Positions 34,517 to 40,272 of a stretch of DNA of 40,272 bases are shown one piece after another (position 1 is the first letter of the stretch; the number at the start of each line of letters is the position of its first letter). Location: assembly GCA_029565395.1 (NCBI GenBank), contig JAKQOG010000118.1, forward strand, positions 1-40,272. Direction: 5' to 3'. Below the pieces are notes generated by a model. The model made no database searches. It worked only from the letters and a program-made list of their open reading frames with translations, and was not told the origin of the DNA. The DNA is from Candidatus Hydrogenedentota bacterium. Its GTDB lineage: Bacteria > Hydrogenedentota > Hydrogenedentia > Hydrogenedentales > CAILVY01. Both the position numbers and the translations under genes were made by a program.

Positions 34517-36754
34517 ATGATGATGCTCTCCCCGCTTGTACTGATGCTTCTGGCCGCCCCCCTGGAAAACGGCCTGCCCCGTCCTGAACACGGCCTTCAA
34601 TTTAACACTCCCGTAACCGTCTGGGACGAAGCCCTGCCCTTGGGCAATGGCATCCTCGGCGCGCTGGTGTGGGGCGATGGCCAACCCGTTAAAATCTCCC
34701 TCGACCGCACCGACCTCTGGGACCTCCGCCCCGTCCCCGAGTTCCACGAGAAAGACTACACCTATGCCACCATGCGCGAATGGGAGAAAACAGGCCGCAT
34801 CGATGCTCTCCTACGCATGTACGACAACCCCTATCACCGGCCCGCCCCCACTAAAATCCCCGCGGGCCGGATCGAACTCACCATCGGCGATCAGCCCGCA
34901 TTTCAATCCACCGATCTCGACATCGCCGGAGCCATGGCCCACATGGCGTTCAAATCCGGCACGGAGGTGCGCGTCTGGATTCACGCCGTCGAACGCGCAG
35001 GCATCATCGAGATACAAGGCAAAGAGCCCGTTACGGCAAAACTTGTCGCACCGGCCTTTGGCGGGAAAGAGGCCGGCCCTTCTCAACCCGCTATCGTGGC
35101 CGGTGAACTTGCCAATTTGGGATATCCACCTCCTGTCTGCACTTCCGGGGAAAATTGGACGGCTTTTGAACAAGAAGGCTGGGACGGATTCCATTTCGCC
35201 GTCTATCTCGCATGGGAGAAGACACCGGAACACTGGCGCGCGGCGTGGTCGGTCGTATCAAGCCTGGAAGACCCTTCCACACTCCAGGCCGCGAAAATGC
35301 ATGTCAAAAAGGCACTGAAAGAGGACTCCGAATCACTCCAAAAATCCCACCAGGACTGGTGGAACGGGTATTGGGCAAAATCCTGGATTTCCATCCCGAA
35401 TTTCACCATCGAACGCCAATGGTATCTCGACACCTATAAATTTGGCGCGGCCAGCCGCCGTGGTTCGCCCCCCATTACTCTGCAAGGCCCCTGGACCGCC
35501 GACGACGGCAAATTACCTCCCTGGAAAGGCGATTATCACCACGACCTCAACACACAATTGAGCTACTGGCCGTGTTACAGCGGCAACCGCCTCGAAGAAG
35601 GCCTGAGTTATCTCGATTGGCTTTGGAATACCCGCGATGCATGCAAAGAATGGACCCGGCGCTTCTTCAATATGCCCGGCATGAATGTTCCCATGACCGC
35701 CGACCTCAATAACAACCAGATCGGCGGATGGCGGCAATACACGCATTCCTCCACTACGGGCGCATGGCTCGCCCATCATTTTTACCTCCATTGGAAATTC
35801 AGCGCGGACCGCACCTTCCTCGCAGATCGCACCTACCCCTACCTTCACGATTGCGCCGTGTTTCTTGAAGCGGTAACCAATGAACGCGATGCGGACGGCA
35901 AGCGCACCCTGCCGCTCAGTTCCTCACCGGAAATCAACGACAACAAACCCAATGCATGGTTCCCTTCCATCACCAATTACGATCTCGCGCTCATCCGCTG
36001 GCTATTTACCGCAACCGCGGAACTGGCCGCGGAATTGGGCAAGAATGACGATGCCCAGCATTGGAAAACGGTCTGCTCCGAGATGCCGCACTTCAGCCTG
36101 GGCGAGGATGGCCGCCTGCTCGTGGCGAAAGACTATCCCCTGCCGGAATCCCACCGCCACTTCTCCCATCTCATGGCCATTCATCCATTGGGCCTCCTCG
36201 ATCCTTCCCAAGGACAAGACGCCGAACACACCGTGCAAGGCGCGCTAAACGAATTGGACCGCCTGGGCTCCAATTACTGGTGCGGGTACAGCTTTTCCTG
36301 GCTGGCGAATCTGGCCGCGCGCGCGGGCAATGGCGTAAAAGCGGAAAAAGCCCTCGAAACCTTCGCCACCGCATTCGTATTAAGAAACAGCTTCCACTGC
36401 AACGGCGATCAAACCGGCAAAGGCTATAGCAAGTTTACCTACCGCCCTTTCACCCTCGAAGGCAACTTCGCCGCCGCTGCCGGCCTCCAGGAAATGCTCC
36501 TGCAAAGCCACACCGGCATCATCGAAGTATTCCCCGCTATCCCCGATTCCTGGAAAGACGCATCCTTCCACACCCTCCGCGCCCACGGCGCTTTCCTGAT
36601 CTCCGCGGAACGTAAAGATGGAAAAATCTCCCGTGTGGAAATTTCTTCCGAGAATGGAGGCGCTTGTAAGCTCCTCTCCCCCTTCTCCGGAAAACTGCTC
36701 GAACTCTCCCTGCAACCCCACCAGCGTCTTGTCCTCCAACAAGATCCCCAATAA
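34517..36754 (+). CDS. GH95-like glycoside hydrolase (alpha-L-fucosidase-type), exported
   Basis: The start is ATG 34517 with GGAGG five bases upstream (two more ATGs follow at once). It gives 745 residues with a short hydrophobic leader (MMMLSPLVLMLLAAP). The N-terminal domain has WDEALPLGNGILGALVWG, the hallmark opening of GH95. The (alpha/alpha)6 barrel has DLNTQLSYWP at 343-352 and ESHRHFSHLMAIHP around 544-557, both corresponding to GH95 motifs. The usual Asn-x-Asn of the active site appears as D343-L-N345, so substrate specificity may differ from fucose. The long upstream frame through the repeats is rejected. Confidence 0.82.
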   Translation: MMMLSPLVLMLLAAPLENGLPRPEHGLQFNTPVTVWDEALPLGNGILGALVWGDGQPVKISLDRTDLWDLRPVPEFHEKDYTYATMREWEKTGRIDALLRMYDNPYHRPAPTKIPAGRIELTIGDQPAFQSTDLDIAGAMAHMAFKSGTEVRVWIHAVERAGIIEIQGKEPVTAKLVAPAFGGKEAGPSQPAIVAGELANLGYPPPVCTSGENWTAFEQEGWDGFHFAVYLAWEKTPEHWRAAWSVVSSLEDPSTLQAAKMHVKKALKEDSESLQKSHQDWWNGYWAKSWISIPNFTIERQWYLDTYKFGAASRRGSPPITLQGPWTADDGKLPPWKGDYHHDLNTQLSYWPCYSGNRLEEGLSYLDWLWNTRDACKEWTRRFFNMPGMNVPMTADLNNNQIGGWRQYTHSSTTGAWLAHHFYLHWKFSADRTFLADRTYPYLHDCAVFLEAVTNERDADGKRTLPLSSSPEINDNKPNAWFPSITNYDLALIRWLFTATAELAAELGKNDDAQHWKTVCSEMPHFSLGEDGRLLVAKDYPLPESHRHFSHLMAIHPLGLLDPSQGQDAEHTVQGALNELDRLGSNYWCGYSFSWLANLAARAGNGVKAEKALETFATAFVLRNSFHCNGDQTGKGYSKFTYRPFTLEGNFAAAAGLQEMLLQSHTGIIEVFPAIPDSWKDASFHTLRAHGAFLISAERKDGKISRVEISSENGGACKLLSPFSGKLLELSLQPHQRLVLQQDPQ

Positions 36755-36760
36755 TATTTT

Positions 36761-36786
36761 CTTTCTTTTTCGCAAGAAAAAGAAAG
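36761..36786. terminator. Hairpin after the GH95-like gene
   Basis: CTTTCTTTTTC (36761-36771) and GAAAAAGAAAG (36776-36786) pair perfectly over 11 bases with a GCAA tetraloop, a stable loop type. It lies six bases after the stop codon. It is low in G+C, so it acts with the second hairpin rather than alone. Confidence 0.6.
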
Positions 36787-36810
36787 AATTAAAGTTTCTT
36801 TTGGAGAGGT

Positions 36811-36848
36811 CTGGAGAACCTTTTCTTTCCAAAGAAAAGGTTCTCCAG
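36811..36848. terminator. 18-bp perfect hairpin, bidirectional terminator
   Basis: CTGGAGAACCTTTTCTTT (36811-36828) and AAAGAAAAGGTTCTCCAG (36831-36848) are exact reverse complements with only two bases between them. The stem lies between the convergent GH95-like and surface-protein genes, nine bases from the latter's stop, and would serve both. The near-zero spacer makes it an almost perfect palindrome. Confidence 0.75.
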
Positions 36849-36854
36849 AAATAT

Positions 36855-39800
36855 TTAACTGCTTTTTTTGTCCCGCCGCCGGAGCATTAGCGCACCGGAA
36901 GCGGCGCAGACGGCCGTCAACAATGCGAAGGTCAATCCGCCACCCACCGGCACCCCCGCCTTCACGATAATCCGCAACGGCTCAGAAACCGCGTCATCCG
37001 TCCCGCTGTCATGCACAAACACGCTATACTCTCCGGTATCGGCGGTTTCCAGCGATTCAAACTCCCACACGGCCGTTGTGGGCGGATCAAGCTTCATCGT
37101 CTTGGTGGGAATATCTTCCACCTGCCACGCATACGTCAAAGGCGGTATGCCGCCTTCGGCCACTGCCTCAAGACGCAGAGCATCTCCGCTGGTGCGCACG
37201 ATTTCTTCTGTAGTGACTTCTTCATTATCGACCAGAATTCGCGGCGTGCTAATCCGATCGTAGATGTACAGAGTCTGCGTGGCCAAGTAATGAGGACCAT
37301 GCTGATCCGTCACACGGCACACATAGGTTCCGGCATTGGCCATGCTCAACGAAGGAATCACAAAATCATCAAAGGTGTATTCTTCCGCCGAGGATTGCCG
37401 TGTTGGTCCTACCGGCACGTCATCTCTAAGCCATTGATATTGCCTGATACCACAGCCATATCGCGTCGATAGGGAGAAGACATACTCATCGCCCGCATAC
37501 ACCATGCCGCCAACGGAAGAGTCCGTCATGATAACATCATCCAGCACCGTGAGCGTAAACGGTTCCGTAAAATGCTGGCCGCGCTCGTCGGTAATCCGGC
37601 AGATATATTCACCCGCATCATCCAGCGTAACCGATGTGAGAACAAAAGAATCATACGTAAACGTTTCTTCCTCTGACCACGCTTCCAATCCCACGGGGTT
37701 GCCATCTCTCAGCCATTGGTAATACCGTATGCCGCGGCCATATTGAGTAGTCACCGAGAAGGCCGCCGGACCATCGCCAAAGCAGAATGTGCCGCCGCCG
37801 GAAACGCTTAAGATTTCCAGCAGATGCCCCACAATAAGCGTGGCATCATCGGAAATAACCGGCCCGGTGTTCGTGGTCGCAATACTGCTCACGGCACAGC
37901 GGTAAATGCCTTCATCGGTCTGGATGGCATGCTCGATGATATACGTGCTGGACTGAGCGCCGGAGATAAAATTCATCACATGCGTCAGAGGATCCTCGTA
38001 CCGCCACTGATACGTTACGGGATAGTCGCTCTCCACCAGGATTCCAAGATTCACCGGATCCCCAATAGCCACATTGGGCGGGCACGCCGGCTGCACCACG
38101 ATCCGGGGCAGATTTCTGACCGTCAACGTGGCGGAAGAAGAGGTTACATCATCATACGGCCCGGTAATCGTGACTTTGTATGATCCTTCATCGGATTCTC
38201 CAACCTCTTCGATCTCAAGCGTCGTAGTAATCGCCGTGGGGTTCAATGCAGGATTAATCGCGATATCATTCTTGAACCACTGATACGTGAGATCCGCCGG
38301 ATCCCCCGCCGTGATCGGAACCACAGTAAAGCTGGCATCATCCAACCGGTTCAAAATAAGTGATTGCGGTTGCCCGATGATCCCAGGATCGCCCACCGCC
38401 AGTGTGGCTTCATTGGAGAGCACGCCGCCCCCCAAGCCCAATGAATCATCATAGGGAACACTCACATTGGCCACCCGGCACCGGTATTGACCTTCATGAT
38501 CCGCATGAAGCTCCGGAATCACCATCGTGTCAGACGTCTCCCCCGGGATAATTTCCCAAGAGCCGGTGCGGTTCGATTCCCAACGATACTCTAAAAGGGT
38601 CCCCACCGCAATAATATTCATGCTGATATTCAACGTATTCAGTGGCGCCACCACATTGTCCGGATGCTTGACAATGTACGGCATGTCATTCACCGTCAAC
38701 ATCGCCGCCAAGGATTCAGCAGAACTTACCGGGTTGGTAACGATGCACTTGTATTCACCTTCATTGGCTTCCGAAACTGAAAGAATGGTATAGGAGGCCG
38801 TGATCGCAAGCGGGATATCTTGCCAGGGATCGGCGCCCTTGCGGAATTGCCACTTGTAAGTCAGCCCCACTCCTGTCGCCGAAATGGAGAACGTCGCCGA
38901 TTCCCCCGGCCATTTAGTCAGCGGATCCGGATTGTCCGTGATCGTAGGGCCATCGAATATATTCAAATAGGCGGAATCAGACTGTACGGTCCGCGCATGA
39001 GGCCCATCGGTCACCGTGCAGAAATAGAAGCCCTGATCCGTCTCCTGAACATTGTATAAGGTCAAATCCGGAGACACTTCACTCAATTCTTCACCCGGAT
39101 CGATTTCCCCATCACTATCCAAATCCTTGTACCACTTGTATTCCAAGACCGGATCGCCCACCGCCACTACGGAGAATCGGGCTGTGGCCGCCCCCGGCCA
39201 GCGATTCAGACTGTCCGGTTGATCCGTAATGGTGGCGCCCTGAATCAAGGTGGGCATAACCGTCAAGCCGGTATGAACAGTCGTCGTCCAGATATCCCCT
39301 GGTTGCATGTTTCCGGTTACGTTGATGGGTATAGGATCATATCCTATGAATTGGATAAACATCCCCGTCACCGAAGTCCCCGAAATATTCTTCACCACCA
39401 CCTGATTAAACCCTTCGTAAACCGTATCCACCCCGCTTAAAAAATACAGTTCCAACCCATTCTTGGTCTGGATCGGCAAAGTATTGTCTACTGTTGTCTG
39501 ATTCCAATAATTTGTCTTCAATATACCCGCCACCGCAGGACCTGTCTTCAACTCCGGCACCAGTGGAGCCATGATCGCAACATCGTAATAGCTGGGCGCT
39601 TTTAACACCGGATCATTCGTGATTACCCCCACATGAACGCGATTGCTGTTGAGGGGATTGGCAAATAACGGCATATTATCATTCACGGACGTCGCATTCA
39701 TATTCGAGATAAACGTGAACTTGCCTTGATAATTAACATCCGCCGTGCTGGGATCATACCGGTTTTCCGCCACCACCGTCAGATCATTCGCCAATACCAC

Positions 39801-40272
39801 CGACCCATGCAGCTTCACCATCCCCGGCAAGCCCCACCCGCCATTACCGCCAGCGCCGCCTGTCCCCCCCATACCGCCTTGCCCACCGCCGCCTCCAGCG
39901 CCACCATTATTCCCGTTGCCTCCCGCACAACCTGTAACCACTGTATAAAATGGTATACCATAATAGCAAAGGCTTTGAACTGTAAGACCCGCTGCTCCAT
40001 CTGTCCGATATAATCCTCCACCACTGCCACCAGTCCCCCCATCTTGACCTCCACCGCCGTCTATCCCTACATTGCCGACAGATCGGTCAGCAGCAGCAGA
40101 AATATCAATTTGTGCCGGTGCATCCCATTTGCAAATACCACAGGCCGCAAGAACAATAGCACCGCCACCAGATTGGCCATGACCGCCTGTACCACCATTA
40201 CCACCCGTTCCCCCTTGACCTCCATTTCCTCCCGTTTCTCCATGCCCTCCATTGCCACCCACACCTCCATTT
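36855..40272 (-). CDS. Giant surface protein: Gly-rich repeats, about eight Ig-like domains, C-terminal anchor (5' end outside window)
   Basis: The frame is open to the right edge, and the Gly-rich sequence continues past the GTG at 40262, so the true start is outside; at least 1135 residues are seen. The first 145 residues have GGxGG-type runs (GGNGGHGETGG, GGAGGGGGQGGMGGTGG). After a unique region come about eight immunoglobulin-like repeats of 80-100 residues, each with a YxWxx and a DxGxYxC pattern. Two late repeats share YGxGIRxYQWLRDxxPVG, a recent duplication. The first repeat holds a canonical EF-hand loop, DLDSDGEIDPGE. The C-terminus is VPVGGG, a hydrophobic helix, then RRRDKKSS, like sorting tags of exosortase-type systems. 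The role is probably adhesion or a cell envelope layer. Confidence 0.85.
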   Translation of the reverse strand, partial: NGGVGGNGGHGETGGNGGQGGTGGNGGTGGHGQSGGGAIVLAACGICKWDAPAQIDISAAADRSVGNVGIDGGGGQDGGTGGSGGGLYRTDGAAGLTVQSLCYYGIPFYTVVTGCAGGNGNNGGAGGGGGQGGMGGTGGAGGNGGWGLPGMVKLHGSVVLANDLTVVAENRYDPSTADVNYQGKFTFISNMNATSVNDNMPLFANPLNSNRVHVGVITNDPVLKAPSYYDVAIMAPLVPELKTGPAVAGILKTNYWNQTTVDNTLPIQTKNGLELYFLSGVDTVYEGFNQVVVKNISGTSVTGMFIQFIGYDPIPINVTGNMQPGDIWTTTVHTGLTVMPTLIQGATITDQPDSLNRWPGAATARFSVVAVGDPVLEYKWYKDLDSDGEIDPGEELSEVSPDLTLYNVQETDQGFYFCTVTDGPHARTVQSDSAYLNIFDGPTITDNPDPLTKWPGESATFSISATGVGLTYKWQFRKGADPWQDIPLAITASYTILSVSEANEGEYKCIVTNPVSSAESLAAMLTVNDMPYIVKHPDNVVAPLNTLNISMNIIAVGTLLEYRWESNRTGSWEIIPGETSDTMVIPELHADHEGQYRCRVANVSVPYDDSLGLGGGVLSNEATLAVGDPGIIGQPQSLILNRLDDASFTVVPITAGDPADLTYQWFKNDIAINPALNPTAITTTLEIEEVGESDEGSYKVTITGPYDDVTSSSATLTVRNLPRIVVQPACPPNVAIGDPVNLGILVESDYPVTYQWRYEDPLTHVMNFISGAQSSTYIIEHAIQTDEGIYRCAVSSIATTNTGPVISDDATLIVGHLLEILSVSGGGTFCFGDGPAAFSVTTQYGRGIRYYQWLRDGNPVGLEAWSEEETFTYDSFVLTSVTLDDAGEYICRITDERGQHFTEPFTLTVLDDVIMTDSSVGGMVYAGDEYVFSLSTRYGCGIRQYQWLRDDVPVGPTRQSSAEEYTFDDFVIPSLSMANAGTYVCRVTDQHGPHYLATQTLYIYDRISTPRILVDNEEVTTEEIVRTSGDALRLEAVAEGGIPPLTYAWQVEDIPTKTMKLDPPTTAVWEFESLETADTGEYSVFVHDSGTDDAVSEPLRIIVKAGVPVGGGLTFALLTAVCAASGALMLRRRDKKSS

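Overview
The window looks like chromosomal DNA of a Gram-negative, polysaccharide-degrading bacterium of moderate to high G+C. Pointers to a PVC-group or Hydrogenedentota-like lineage are secreted glycoside hydrolases with signal peptides, a lipoprotein, a very large glycine-rich/Ig-like surface protein with a C-terminal anchor, a sigma-54 response regulator, HDOD signalling proteins, and many small dispersed palindromic repeats between genes. The lineage is an inference from style; no rRNA or tRNA gene was seen that could settle it.

Layout. 1-1602: a cut-off sugar-nucleotide epimerase/dehydratase diverging from a DUF1972 glycosyltransferase (surface glycan synthesis). 1719-2526: a small ORF overlapping a nucleotidyltransferase (toxin-antitoxin-like pair). 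2555-6979: two secreted enzymes, a GH106-like glycoside hydrolase and a sialidase-fold protein. 7022-8472: an AT-richer accessory cassette with its own promoter: a truncated AlbA_2-type ORF, a DUF3800 protein and a small protein that may be nuclease-like. 8598-9912: a hotdog thioesterase and an unknown membrane protein. 10174-10393: a tiny self-contained gene for a 32-residue CxxC, Lys/Ala-rich protein. 10548-11924: an NtrC-type regulator. 12077-13357: a GH10-like secreted protein. 13412-17429: a three-gene signalling operon (PAS histidine kinase, REC-HDOD, REC-pseudo-HD-GYP) diverging from glnE (17632-20619). 20620-21121: a repeat-rich gap. 21122-21820: an orphan DNA methyltransferase.

21864-29650 is a complete eleven-gene F1Fo ATP synthase operon on the minus strand (Z-I-B-E-b'-b-H-A-G-D-C). 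Its c subunit carries glutamates in both helices plus the Glu-Ser pair, the two-carboxylate arrangement described for sodium-driven rotors such as that of Fusobacterium nucleatum. Its second b subunit has an unusual N-terminal extension with two predicted membrane segments. 29909-30232 is a lone minimal nucleotidyltransferase.

30239-36754 returns to glycan degradation: a GH38 alpha-mannosidase, a proline/alanine-rich lipoprotein, a repeat array of three 62-bp units, and a GH95-like enzyme. 36857 to the end is the partial gene of a giant surface protein with glycine-rich repeats, about eight Ig-like domains, an EF-hand-type loop and a C-terminal membrane anchor. Five glycan-active enzymes are scattered rather than in one locus. 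With the sodium-type rotor they suggest an anaerobic or fermentative glycan degrader, which is inference only.
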